Translations under genes and position numbers: made by a program | The notes under the pieces: model-generated | What the model was told of the DNA's origin: nothing | The model's input: the letters and a program-made list of their open reading frames with translations, nothing else | Databases searched by the model: none | Part shown: one piece after another, positions 19,168-27,317 of the stretch | Position numbering within the stretch: the stretch's first letter is position 1 | Layout: the number at the start of each line of letters is the position of its first letter | Source: Streptomyces sp. TG1A-8 | GTDB lineage: Bacteria > Actinomycetota > Actinomycetes > Streptomycetales > Streptomycetaceae | Direction of reading: 5' to 3' | NCBI RefSeq assembly: GCF_030499535.1 | Contig: NZ_JASTLB010000001.1 | Coordinates: 5,394,001 to 5,458,000, forward strand | DNA length: 64,000 nucleotides

Positions 19168-20534
19168 CGTCCCTCGTACTCCTTGGCGATCTTCTCGGCG
19201 AGCTGCTGGGACTTCCTCAGGGCCGACCCGACGGACTGGCGCCCGGCGATGGCCGCGCTGATCTCCTGGGAGACCTTCGTGCCCAGGTCGGTGAACTCGG
19301 GGATGTCCACGAACTGGATGCCGGGCGCCGGACGCGGCTGCACACCGGGGTCGTTCGGGCGGGCGCTCTCGATGGCCTCCTTGGTCATGTCCTGGAAGGC
19401 GGCCGCCTCCTTGCGGTACGCGGCGTTGGTGTACGTCGACGCGCGCTTGCCCGCCGGGACGTTGGACCAGCCGCTGGTGTCGCCGACCAGTTGCTCGTAG
19501 CCCTTGCCCGATGCCCAGGAGACGAACTTCCAGGCCTTGTCGGGGTTGCGGGAGGCCTTCTGGATGCCCCAGGCCCAGGTGTAGAGCCAGCCGGAGGACC
19601 CGGTCTTCTCCACGGGGGCGGGGGCGTAGCCGAGCTTGCCCTTGACCGGGGACTTGGCGGCCTCCAGCAGTCCGGCCGCCGAGGTGGCGTCGTACCACAT
19701 GGCGACCTTGCCCTGGGTCATGTCGTTGAGGCACTCGGCGAAGCCGGACTGGGCCGCGCCCGACTCGCCGTGCTGCCGGACCAGGCCGACGTAGAAGTCG
19801 GTCGCCTTCTCGAACTCGGGCGAGTCCAGGCGTGCCTTCCAGTCCTTGTCGAACCAGGTGCCGCCGAAGGTGTTCACCACGGTGGTCAGCGGTGCCATCA
19901 GCTCGCCCCAGCCGGGCAGGCCGCGCAGGCAGATGCCCTTCATGCCCGGCTCGGCGCCGTCCGCCTTCGCGGCCAGGTCGGCGACCTGCTGCCAGGTGGG
20001 GTGCGCGGGCATCTTCAGGCCCTTCGCCGCGAACACGTCCTTGCGGTACATCAGGAAGGACGACTCGCCGTAGAAGGGCTGCCCGTAGAGCTTGCCGTCG
20101 TCGCCGGTGAGGGACTGGCGCATCGGCTTCAGCACGTCCTGCTGGTCGTACGCCCGGTCCCGGGCGGCGTACGTGTCCATGTCGCGCAGCCAGCCGTTGC
20201 GGGCGTAGATCGGTATCTCGTAGTTGGACAGGGTGGCCACGTCGTACTGGCCGGCCTGGTTGGCGAAGTCCTGGCTGATCTTGTCGCGGACGTCGTTCTC
20301 GGGCAGCACCGTGAAGTTGACCTTGATGCCGGTCTCCTTCGTGAAGTGCGCCGCGGTCAGCTTCTGCAACTCCGTCATCTGCGGGTTGTTGACCATCAGC
20401 ACGTTGATGGAGTCGCCGCCTGACCCGGTCCCGCCCGCTCCGGCCCAGCAGCCGGAGAGCAGCGGGGCGAGCAGCGTCCCAGCGGCGGCCATGGCGAGCG
20501 TGACTCGCGGCCTCCGTCGGCTCGGGGTGCGCAT
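19164..20534 (-). CDS. Sugar/polyol ABC transporter substrate-binding lipoprotein
   Basis: This is an extracellular solute-binding family 1 protein of 456 residues. A lipoprotein signal ends in LLSGC with the lipid-attachment Cys at 29. The body (YDVATLSNYEIPIYARNGWL, GLPGWGELMAPLTT, WGIQKASRNPDKAWKFVSWA) resembles polyol-binding proteins of the sorbitol/mannitol type. It is first in its operon, with AGGAGCG before the ATG. The ligand is inferred from similarity and from the adjacent dehydrogenase. Confidence 0.88.
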   Translation of the reverse strand: MRTPSRRRPRVTLAMAAAGTLLAPLLSGCWAGAGGTGSGGDSINVLMVNNPQMTELQKLTAAHFTKETGIKVNFTVLPENDVRDKISQDFANQAGQYDVATLSNYEIPIYARNGWLRDMDTYAARDRAYDQQDVLKPMRQSLTGDDGKLYGQPFYGESSFLMYRKDVFAAKGLKMPAHPTWQQVADLAAKADGAEPGMKGICLRGLPGWGELMAPLTTVVNTFGGTWFDKDWKARLDSPEFEKATDFYVGLVRQHGESGAAQSGFAECLNDMTQGKVAMWYDATSAAGLLEAAKSPVKGKLGYAPAPVEKTGSSGWLYTWAWGIQKASRNPDKAWKFVSWASGKGYEQLVGDTSGWSNVPAGKRASTYTNAAYRKEAAAFQDMTKEAIESARPNDPGVQPRPAPGIQFVDIPEFTDLGTKVSQEISAAIAGRQSVGSALRKSQQLAEKIAKEYEGR

Positions 20535-20561
20535 GGATCGCTCCTGGATGTATGGGGAGAT

Positions 20562-20592
20562 AAGGGGCGTCCGTGGGTGCGGAGTGCCCCTT
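20562..20592 (-). terminator. Hairpin between the DeoR gene and the ABC operon
   Basis: AAGGGGC (20562-20568) pairs with GCCCCTT (20586-20592). It falls in the 78-base gap after the regulator stop and before the binding-protein start, so it could terminate the regulator transcript or attenuate read-through. Confidence 0.4.
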
Positions 20593-20612
20593 CACAGGGG
20601 TGGGGTGAAACG

Positions 20613-21392
20613 TCAGACCCGGATGACCTGCGGGCCCAGCAGGGAGTAGCGGTGCGCCTCGGCCGTCGGCAGCAGCGTGCTCGTCACGATCGTCTCCAGG
20701 GCGCCGACCTCGGCGAACCGGCAGAAGCTGACCGCTCCGAACTTGGTGTGCACGCCGGTGAAGACCGTGCGCCGGGCGGCGCGCACCGCCTGGGCCTTGA
20801 CCTCGCTGACCGCGGGATCGGGGGTGGTCAGGCCGTGCTCGCGCGAGATGCCGTTGGCACCGATGAAGGCGAGGTCGATGACGAAGCCGGACAGCATCCT
20901 CGTCGTCCAGTGGTCGACGGTCGCCAGCGTGCCGGGGCGGACCCGGCCGCCGAGCAGCAGGACCGACACGTTCCCGGTCTTGGCGAGCGCGCCCGCGACC
21001 GACAGGGACGCGGTGACCACGGTCAGCGCCCGGTCCGCCGGCAGGGCCTCGGCGATGAGCTGCGGGGTGAAGCCCTCGTCGATGAACACCGTCTCGGCGT
21101 CGCCGAGCAGTTCGGCCGCGGCGGCCGCGATCCGGCGCTTCTCGGGGACGTGGCTGGTGGCCCGGAAGGCGAGCGTCGTCTCGAAACCGGCGCTCTCGAC
21201 CGGGTAGGCGCCGCCGTGCGTACGGCGGACCAGGCCGTGGTCCTCCAGAGCGCGCAGATCGCGCCTGATCGTCTCCTTGGCCACGCCCAGCTCTTCGGCG
21301 AGCGCGGTGACGTCGACCGAGCCGGCGGTGCGTGCGGCGCGCACGATCTCCCGCTGACGCTCCTCGGCCGTCCGCGTGCTCATGGATGTCAC
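20613..21392 (-). CDS. DeoR-family transcriptional regulator of the polyol operon
   Basis: The 259-residue protein has an N-terminal DeoR helix-turn-helix (DVTALAEELGVAKETIRRDL, then GLVRRTHGGA) and a C-terminal sugar-phosphate-sensing DeoRC domain (DEGFTPQLIAEAL, VIDLAFIGANGIS). It lies upstream of the ABC/dehydrogenase operon on the same strand and is probably its repressor, responding to a phosphorylated sugar. The GTG at 21392 follows GGGAAG closely; an ATG nine bases inside is the alternative. Confidence 0.88.
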   Translation of the reverse strand: MTSMSTRTAEERQREIVRAARTAGSVDVTALAEELGVAKETIRRDLRALEDHGLVRRTHGGAYPVESAGFETTLAFRATSHVPEKRRIAAAAAELLGDAETVFIDEGFTPQLIAEALPADRALTVVTASLSVAGALAKTGNVSVLLLGGRVRPGTLATVDHWTTRMLSGFVIDLAFIGANGISREHGLTTPDPAVSEVKAQAVRAARRTVFTGVHTKFGAVSFCRFAEVGALETIVTSTLLPTAEAHRYSLLGPQVIRV

Positions 21393-21645
21393 CCACTTCC
21401 CTGTGGTGCTGCCCGTTCGGGCTCGTGGGAAGTTCTACAGCGGGTGGGCGGCGCCTGACCAGGCCTGTTGGGGGCCCGATCCTGCCCGGGTGTGCCCGGT
21501 TGCCCGGTGACGTGCCCCACCCGGACCTGCGCCGCTGCCGGAGGGGGAGTGGGAGCGGGCACGCCGGATGCCCGATTGGGCGGACCGCCGCGCCTGTTCG
21601 GTGCCCGCGTGCCCGCGCGGACGGCGATTTTCCGCCGCCGGGAGG

Positions 21646-22455
21646 TCAGTACGGCCAGAGCGGCGGGTCCGTGAGGAAGGTGCCGCCGAGGTGGTGCCGG
21701 GCCGGGTCCCGCGGGTCCGCTTCGCCCTGCTCGGCGAGCAGTTTCCCCGCGTACGGCTCGGAGTCGTCCTGCGGGTCGTAGCCGAGGGCCCGGGCGCTGG
21801 TCAGGTCCCACCACAGGCGGGTGTTGGCCGAGGAGCCGTAGACCACGGTGTGGCCGACGCCCTCGGCGGTCAGGGCCGCGTGGAAGAGGCGGGCGCCGTC
21901 GGCGGGGCTCATCCACAGCGAGAGCATGCGCACGCTGGTCGGCTCCGGGAAGCAGGAACCGATGCGCACGGAGACGGTCTCCAGGCCGTGCTTGTCCCAG
22001 TAGAGCTGGGCGAGGTCCTCGCCGAAGGACTTGGACAGGCCGTAGAAGGTGTCGGGCCGGCGCGGGGTGTCGACCGGGATCGGGGCGTCGCCCACACCGG
22101 GGACGGGGGTGAAGCCGACGGCGTGGTTGGAGGAGGCGAAGACGATCCGCGGGACGCCCTCCTGGCGGGCGGCCTCGTAGAGGCGGTAGGTGCCCTCGAT
22201 GTTGGACTTCAGGATCTTCTCGAACGGGGCTTCCAGGGAGATGCCCGCGAGGTGGAGGACGGCGTCCACGCCCCGCACCGCCTCGCGCAGCGCCTCCGTG
22301 TCGGTGAGGTCCGCGGTGATCGCGCCGGGCTCGTCCTCGATCGGGCGGACGTCGAACAGGCGCAGCGCGTAGCCGTACTCCGGCAGCAGGGACCGCATCA
22401 GGGTGCCGAGCCCGCCGGCGGCGCCGGTGAGCAGAAGGGTGCGGGGAGCGGGCAT
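21646..22455 (-). CDS. udh: Uronate dehydrogenase-like NAD-dependent epimerase/dehydratase-family enzyme
   Basis: This 269-residue short-chain extended dehydrogenase has the NAD loop TGAAGGLG near the N-terminus, ADLTD, FASSNHAVG and the YGLSK catalytic Tyr/Lys pair. Size and motifs match uronate dehydrogenase, which oxidises galacturonate or glucuronate to the aldaro-lactone. A GAGGAGATCGAGG ribosome site precedes the ATG at 22455. It is divergent from a 5-dehydro-4-deoxyglucarate dehydratase, which acts later in the same oxidative uronate pathway, and this supports the call. Confidence 0.78.
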   Translation of the reverse strand: MPAPRTLLLTGAAGGLGTLMRSLLPEYGYALRLFDVRPIEDEPGAITADLTDTEALREAVRGVDAVLHLAGISLEAPFEKILKSNIEGTYRLYEAARQEGVPRIVFASSNHAVGFTPVPGVGDAPIPVDTPRRPDTFYGLSKSFGEDLAQLYWDKHGLETVSVRIGSCFPEPTSVRMLSLWMSPADGARLFHAALTAEGVGHTVVYGSSANTRLWWDLTSARALGYDPQDDSEPYAGKLLAEQGEADPRDPARHHLGGTFLTDPPLWPY

Positions 22456-22670
22456 CCTCGATCTCCTCGATGTCCTCGGAAGCGCCGGGTCGCCGCCGCG
22501 TGCGTGGACGGCATTCACATGCATGGACACGCTAGAGAGCCTTCGGGTGCGGGTCAAGGGTGCCGCGGTGTGCGGACACTGCCCCTGTGTTGCGCGATCG
22601 ACCGCTTGACCGGCGCGGAGGGCTGCCCGTAGCGTGCAGTCGTTCAGGAATGTAAACATTGATCATAGAC

Positions 22671-22689
22671 ATGCACCAATGGCGTGCAT
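22671..22689. promoter_or_regulatory. Inverted repeat ATGCAC-N7-GTGCAT in the udh/dehydratase divergent region
   Basis: The 6-bp arms are perfect and lie 16-34 bases upstream of the dehydratase GTG, next to AT-rich sequence (TGTAAACATTGATCA). It is a plausible operator for a GntR- or LacI-type regulator; none is adjacent on this side. Confidence 0.35.
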
Positions 22690-22704
22690 CGACAGGGAGC
22701 GCCC

Positions 22705-23646
22705 GTGACGCCAGCCCCTCTCGCCGCCCGGCTCCGCGACCCCAGCGGGCCGCTCTTCTTCCCCGTCACCGCCTACGGCCCCGACGGCTCCGTCGACCTG
22801 GGCGCCTACCGCACGCACGTCCGTGAGGGCATCGCGGCCGGTGCCGCCGCCGTGTTCGCCTGCTGCGGCACCGGAGAGTTCCACGCGCTGCTGCCGGAGG
22901 AGTTCCAGGCGTGCGTTCGGGCCGCCGTGGAGGCGGCCGGCGGGCGGGTCCCGGTCGTCGCCGGCGCCGGCTACGGCACCGCGCTCGCCGTCCGCTACGC
23001 CCGCCTCGCCGAGGACGCGGGCGCCGACGGACTCCTCGCGATGCCGCCGTACCTCGTGCTCGCCGGCCAGGAGGGCCTGCTGCGGCACTACCGGGAGATC
23101 GCCGCCGCCACCGGCCTGCCGGTGATCGTCTACCAGCGCGACAACGCCGTCTTCACCCCCGCGACGGTGGTCCGGCTGGCCCGCACCGACGGGATCATCG
23201 GCCTCAAGGACGGCCTGGGCGACCTGGACCTCATGCAGCGCGTCGTCAGCGCCGTCCGCACCGAGGTCCCCGGCGACTTCCTCTACTTCAACGGCCTGCC
23301 CACCGCCGAGCAGACCCAGCTCGCCTACCGCGCGCTCGGCATCACCCTGTACTCCTCGGCGGTGTTCTGCTTCGCACCCGAAATCGCCCTCGCCTTCCAC
23401 CGGGCCCTGGCCGCGGGCGACGGGGCGACCACGGCCCGCCTCCTGGACGGCTTCTACCGCCCGTTCGTCGAACTGCGCGCCCAGGGCCGCGGTTACGCCG
23501 TCTCGCTGGTCAAGGCGGGCGTGCGGCTGCGCGGCCTGGACGTCGGCGGGGTGCGGCCCCCGCTGCAGGAACCGGCCGAGGACCACGTCGAGCAGCTCGC
23601 CCGGCTCATCGAGCGGGGGCGGGCGCTGCTGGGGGAGGACGCGTGA
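22705..23646 (+). CDS. 5-dehydro-4-deoxyglucarate dehydratase
   Basis: This is a DHDPS/NAL-family class I aldolase-fold enzyme of 313 residues. The reaction is 5-dehydro-4-deoxy-D-glucarate to 2-oxoglutarate semialdehyde with loss of CO2 and water. The Schiff-base lysine is in IIGLKDGLGD, the tyrosine in VIVYQRDN, and the substrate loop is CCGTGEFHAL. The GTG at 22705 follows GGGAG, and its stop overlaps the next GTG. With udh it forms an oxidative uronate route, but no glucarate or galactarate dehydratase is visible nearby. Confidence 0.87.
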   Translation: MTPAPLAARLRDPSGPLFFPVTAYGPDGSVDLGAYRTHVREGIAAGAAAVFACCGTGEFHALLPEEFQACVRAAVEAAGGRVPVVAGAGYGTALAVRYARLAEDAGADGLLAMPPYLVLAGQEGLLRHYREIAAATGLPVIVYQRDNAVFTPATVVRLARTDGIIGLKDGLGDLDLMQRVVSAVRTEVPGDFLYFNGLPTAEQTQLAYRALGITLYSSAVFCFAPEIALAFHRALAAGDGATTARLLDGFYRPFVELRAQGRGYAVSLVKAGVRLRGLDVGGVRPPLQEPAEDHVEQLARLIERGRALLGEDA

Positions 23647-24854
23647 AGGCGTCGGCGTTCGTCTACCCCTGGGACGTCAACGGCGACCCCGGGGCCCCGG
23701 CCCGGATCGCCGCGCTCGGCGTGGAGCAGGTGACCCTCGCCTCCGCCTACCACTCCACCCGCGCCCTGACCCCCCGCCACCCGCGCCACCGCGTCGTCAC
23801 CGCCGAGTACGCGGCCGTCCTCTACCCGCCGGGCGACCGCTGGGCCGGCCGCGGCCTGCGGCCCCACCCGGCCGGCCGCTGGGCCCCGGGGGACGCCCAC
23901 GGCGAGGCCGCCGGGGCGCTCGCGGCGGCCGGCCTGGAGGTGCACACCTGGGTCGTCCTCGCGCACAGCTCACGCCTGGGCGCCGAACACCCCGCCACCT
24001 CGGTCGTCAACGCCTACGGCGACCCCTACCCGTGGGCCCCCTGCATCGCCCAGCCCGCCACCCGCTCCTACCTGGCCGAGCTGGCCGCCGAGGCCGCCGT
24101 GCGCCCCGGCGCGCGCGGCACCGAACTGGAGTCCCTGGGCTGGTACGGCCTCCAGCACCTGCACGCCCACGACAAGATCTCCGGGGTCGGGCTCGGGGAG
24201 GCCGGGCAGTACCTGATGTCGCTGTGCTTCTGCCCCTCCTGCCGGGCCGGGTACGGCGAACGGGGCGCCGACGCGGACGAGCTGGCCGCCGCCGTGCGGG
24301 CCGCGCTGGAGCCGCTGTGGCGGGGCGCGGCGGACGACGGGGGCTGGCCCGCGGTCGAAGGGCTCCTGGGGGAGGACGGGGCGGCCACCACGCGGGCGTG
24401 GCGCGAGGCGACCGCCCGCGGCCTGCAGGAGGAGACCGTCGCCGCCGTGCGCGCCGCCGCGCCCGAGGGTTTCCAGGTGCTGCTGCACGCGGACCCGGTG
24501 CCCTACCACTGCGGCGCCAACGCGGGCGTGGACCCCGCCCACATCCTGTCCGTCGCGGACGGCGTGGTGGTGCCGTGCACGGGCGGTACGGCCCTGCTGG
24601 CTCCCTTCGCCGGGCACGCGCGCGAAGGGACCGTGCTGGCCGCCAACCTCACGGTCGTCTCCGGGATGGGCGGCAGCCCCGGCACCCTCGCGGCGGACGC
24701 GGCCCGCGCGCGTGCGCACGGCGCGACGGAGCTGCGGCTCTACCACGCCGGGCTCGCCTCCGACGCGGACCTGGCGGCGGTGCGCGAGGCGCTGTCCGCG
24801 CGCTGGGCGGACGGGCCGGCCGCGGGCCCGCCCGGGGGAGCCGGTCACCGATGA
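23643..24854 (+). CDS. Uncharacterised 403-residue protein coupled to the glucarate-pathway dehydratase
   Basis: No family is recognised with confidence. The opening KASAFVYPWDVNGDPGAPAR, strand-like elements (VHTWVVLAHSS) and the block YPWAPCIAQPATRSYLAELA suggest a TIM-barrel enzyme related in layout to glycosidase-like proteins. LCFCPSCRAGYGERG has three cysteines that could bind metal. Its GTG overlaps the stop of the preceding dehydratase, so it probably works in the same uronate/aldarate pathway. It is soluble, without signal peptide. It might supply a missing step, such as lactone opening or dehydration; that is a guess from position only. Confidence 0.75.
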   Translation: MKASAFVYPWDVNGDPGAPARIAALGVEQVTLASAYHSTRALTPRHPRHRVVTAEYAAVLYPPGDRWAGRGLRPHPAGRWAPGDAHGEAAGALAAAGLEVHTWVVLAHSSRLGAEHPATSVVNAYGDPYPWAPCIAQPATRSYLAELAAEAAVRPGARGTELESLGWYGLQHLHAHDKISGVGLGEAGQYLMSLCFCPSCRAGYGERGADADELAAAVRAALEPLWRGAADDGGWPAVEGLLGEDGAATTRAWREATARGLQEETVAAVRAAAPEGFQVLLHADPVPYHCGANAGVDPAHILSVADGVVVPCTGGTALLAPFAGHAREGTVLAANLTVVSGMGGSPGTLAADAARARAHGATELRLYHAGLASDADLAAVREALSARWADGPAAGPPGGAGHR

Positions 24855-24915
24855 GTTCGGGGGGCGGCGCCGGTCGGCACTCCGTACGGGTACCGCCACC
24901 CTGAAGGAGCACGAC

Positions 24916-25500
24916 ATGACCATGGTCGACCTGGGCCCGCAGACCCGCGTTGTGGCGGGGCTCGCCGGGGCGGTGGGCGACGGGCAGCTGTCGGCCCCCA
25001 CCCCGTGCCCGCGCTACGCGGTGCGCAACCTGCTGGGCCACCTGCAGATGCTGGCCGTCGCCTTCCGGGACGCCGCCCGCAAGGACCTCGGGGCGACCAC
25101 CGGCACCGGTCCGGACGCCGCCGTCCCGGACCTCGGCCCCGGCTGGCGCGAGGAGCTGCCCGCGGCGCTGCGCGAACTCGCCGGGGCCTGGCGCGACCCG
25201 GCCGCCTGGACCGGGTCCACCCGTGCGGGCGGCGTGGACCTGCCCGGCGAGGTGGCGGGCGCCGTCGTCGCCGACGAACTGGTGATCCACGGCTGGGACC
25301 TGGCCCGCGCGCTCGGCCTGCCCTACGAACCCGATCCGGCCGCCCTGGAGGCGGCCCGCACCTTCCTGGACGCCGCCGCGGGCGACCCGGACGGGGGCGA
25401 CGGCATCTTCGGCCCGCCCGTCCCGGTCCCGGCAGGGGCGACCCCGCTGGAGCGCGCGGTGGGCCTGAGCGGCCGGGACCCGGGCTGGCGCCGGCCGTAG
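24916..25500 (+). CDS. TIGR03086-family metal-binding (DinB-like, mycothiol-type) protein
   Basis: The 194-residue four-helix-bundle protein has the family pattern TPCPRYAVRNLLGHLQMLA near residue 33 and the characteristic HGWDLARALG with a metal-ligand His. Related proteins include mycothiol-dependent maleylpyruvate isomerases; most are uncharacterised. AAGGAG lies just before the ATG at 24916. It follows the 403-residue protein gene by 61 bases and may be in the same transcript. Substrate unknown. Confidence 0.8.
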   Translation: MTMVDLGPQTRVVAGLAGAVGDGQLSAPTPCPRYAVRNLLGHLQMLAVAFRDAARKDLGATTGTGPDAAVPDLGPGWREELPAALRELAGAWRDPAAWTGSTRAGGVDLPGEVAGAVVADELVIHGWDLARALGLPYEPDPAALEAARTFLDAAAGDPDGGDGIFGPPVPVPAGATPLERAVGLSGRDPGWRRP

Positions 25501-25705
25501 GACCCCGGGGCCGGCCGCCCCACGCCCCGTCCGGCCCGCGCGGCCCCCGGTCCGCTCCGGACCCCACCGGCCCGCGTGCGCCGGCCGGCCCCGTGTCACC
25601 CGGGCCCGTGCGGCCCGCCCCGCCCCTGCTCCGCGCCGACGGGGCCCTCCCGTGCCGGAGGCATTGACGAAAGCCGGACTCCCTCCTACCTTCGGGCATC
25701 GTACT

Positions 25706-25722
25706 TCGTACGTCATATACGA
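25706..25722. promoter_or_regulatory. Candidate GntR operator TCGTA-N7-TACGA
   Basis: Perfect 5-bp arms lie 31-47 bases upstream of the GntR-family gene, in an unusually AT-rich patch. A second small dyad, GATA-N5-TATC, follows at 25728-25740. Autoregulation by the downstream GntR protein is inferred. Confidence 0.45.
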
Positions 25723-25752
25723 GACGCGATACACGATATCCGAGAGGACCGC

Positions 25753-26409
25753 ATGACCTCCCCGCCCGCCCCGATCCCGTCCCGCACGCAGTACGTGCTG
25801 GAGGCGATCAAGCACCGCATCCTCACCGGGCGGCTGACGCCCGGGCAGGCCCTGGTGGAAGTGGAGCTGGCCGCCCAGTTCGGGGTGTCCAAGACCCCGG
25901 TGCGCGAAGCGCTGAAGACCCTCGCCGGTACCGGTCTGGTCGTGATGAACCAGTACCGGGGCGTCACGGTGCGCATGGTGGACGCGGACATGGCGCGCGA
26001 GGTCTACGACGTGCGGCTGCTCCTCGAACCCGAGGCACTCAGACGCGTCGTGCTGCGCGGCGCCCCCCTGGACGCCGCCCGCGACGCGCTGACCCGCGCC
26101 GACGCGGCCACCGACACCGCCGAACGCTCGCTCGCCAACCGCGAGTTCCACCGCGCCCTGTACCTGCCCTGCGGCAACCCGCTGCTCGGCCGGATGCTCG
26201 ACCAGGTGCGCGACCAGGCCGCCCTCGTGTCGGCCGTGGCCTGGGCGGCCGACCCGTCCTGGCGACGGGAGGCCGCCGAGCACCGGGACATCCTGCGGCT
26301 CGCGCTGGACGGCGACGCGGACGGCGCGGCGAGCGCCCTGCACGCCCACATCGCGTCCTTCGTCCGACGGGCTTTCCCCGAGCCCCGCCCAGAGGAGGGC
26401 CACCCGTGA
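25753..26409 (+). CDS. GntR-family (FadR/FCD subfamily) transcriptional regulator
   Basis: The 218-residue protein has an N-terminal winged helix (AIKHRILTGRLTPGQALVEV, GVSKTPVREALKTL) and an all-helical FCD ligand domain (YDVRLLLEPEALR, NREFHRALY, EHRDILRLALDGD) with likely metal-ligand His and Asp residues. GAGAGGA precedes the ATG at 25753. The stop overlaps the start of the DHDPS-family gene, so it is part of the sugar-acid operon and probably represses it until a sugar-acid ligand binds. Confidence 0.9.
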   Translation: MTSPPAPIPSRTQYVLEAIKHRILTGRLTPGQALVEVELAAQFGVSKTPVREALKTLAGTGLVVMNQYRGVTVRMVDADMAREVYDVRLLLEPEALRRVVLRGAPLDAARDALTRADAATDTAERSLANREFHRALYLPCGNPLLGRMLDQVRDQAALVSAVAWAADPSWRREAAEHRDILRLALDGDADGAASALHAHIASFVRRAFPEPRPEEGHP

Positions 26410-27317
26410 CCGGCGTGACGTTCGAAGCCCAGCGGGCGGCCCTGGCCGACGTGGTGGCCATCCCGGTGACCCCCTTCGCCGCGGACGGCACCGTCGACCG
26501 GAGCGCCCACCGGGCCCTGCTGCGCCGCCTGCTCGACGCCGGGATCAGGACCCTCACCCCGGGCGGCAACACCGGCGAGTTCCACGCCCTCGCCCCCGAG
26601 GAGCGCCGCCTGGTCACCGAGTCGGCCGTCGAGGAGGCCGCCGGCCGGGCCGAGGTCCTCGTGGGCGTCGGCCACGACCTGCCCACCGCGATCGCCTCCG
26701 CCCGGCACGCCCGCGACCTCGGCGCCCGGATGGTGATGGTCCACCAGCCCGTGCACCCCTACGTCTCGGCCGCCGGCTGGGTCGCCTACCACCGCGCCGT
26801 CGCCGAGTCCGTGCCGGAGACCGGCGTGGTCCCCTACGTCCGCGACGCCCGGCTGCCCGGTGCCCGCCTCGCCGAACTCGCCGGCCACTGCCCGAACGTG
26901 ATCGGCGTCAAGTACGCCGTCCCGGACGCCGCCCGCTTCGCCGCCTTCGCCCGCGACGCCGGCCTGGACCGCTTCGTCTGGGTGGCGGGCCTCGCCGAAC
27001 CGTACGCGCCCTCCTACTTCTCGGCGGGCGCCACCGGCTTCACCTCCGGGCTCGTGAACGTCGCCCCGGTCCTCTCGCTGAACATGATCGAAGCGCTTCG
27101 ATCCGGCGACTACCCGGCCGCCATGAAGGTGTGGGAGCAGGTCCGCCGCTTCGAGGAACTGCGCGCCGCCCACGGCTCCGCCCACAACGTCACCGTCGTC
27201 AAGGAGGCCCTCGCCGCCCTCGGCCTGTGCCGGCGGGACGTGCGCCCGCCGAGCAGTCCGCTGCCCGAGCAGGAACGCGCCGAGGTCGCCGCCATCGCCG
27301 CCGGGTGGTCGCTGTGA
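26406..27317 (+). CDS. DHDPS/NAL-family lyase or dehydratase for a 2-keto-3-deoxy sugar acid
   Basis: The 303-residue protein has a TIM-barrel class I aldolase fold. The conserved loop is TPGGNTGEFHAL, the Schiff-base lysine is in VIGVKYAVPD and the tyrosine in VVPYVRDA. It differs from the dehydratase at 22.7 kb. It is encoded between a GntR regulator and an IlvD/Edd-family dehydratase with 4-base overlaps on both sides. That arrangement matches bacterial L-arabinonate-type pathways, where the IlvD/Edd enzyme makes a 2-keto-3-deoxy acid and the DHDPS-family enzyme converts it to 2-oxoglutarate semialdehyde or cleaves it. Exact substrate unknown. Confidence 0.8.
   Translation: MTGVTFEAQRAALADVVAIPVTPFAADGTVDRSAHRALLRRLLDAGIRTLTPGGNTGEFHALAPEERRLVTESAVEEAAGRAEVLVGVGHDLPTAIASARHARDLGARMVMVHQPVHPYVSAAGWVAYHRAVAESVPETGVVPYVRDARLPGARLAELAGHCPNVIGVKYAVPDAARFAAFARDAGLDRFVWVAGLAEPYAPSYFSAGATGFTSGLVNVAPVLSLNMIEALRSGDYPAAMKVWEQVRRFEELRAAHGSAHNVTVVKEALAALGLCRRDVRPPSSPLPEQERAEVAAIAAGWSL

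Noticed and set aside
21393..21645. Gap between udh and the DeoR gene searched for a small gene or RNA
   Set aside because: Only a weak GCCCG-N2-CGGGC dyad was seen near the DeoR start; nothing strong enough to call.
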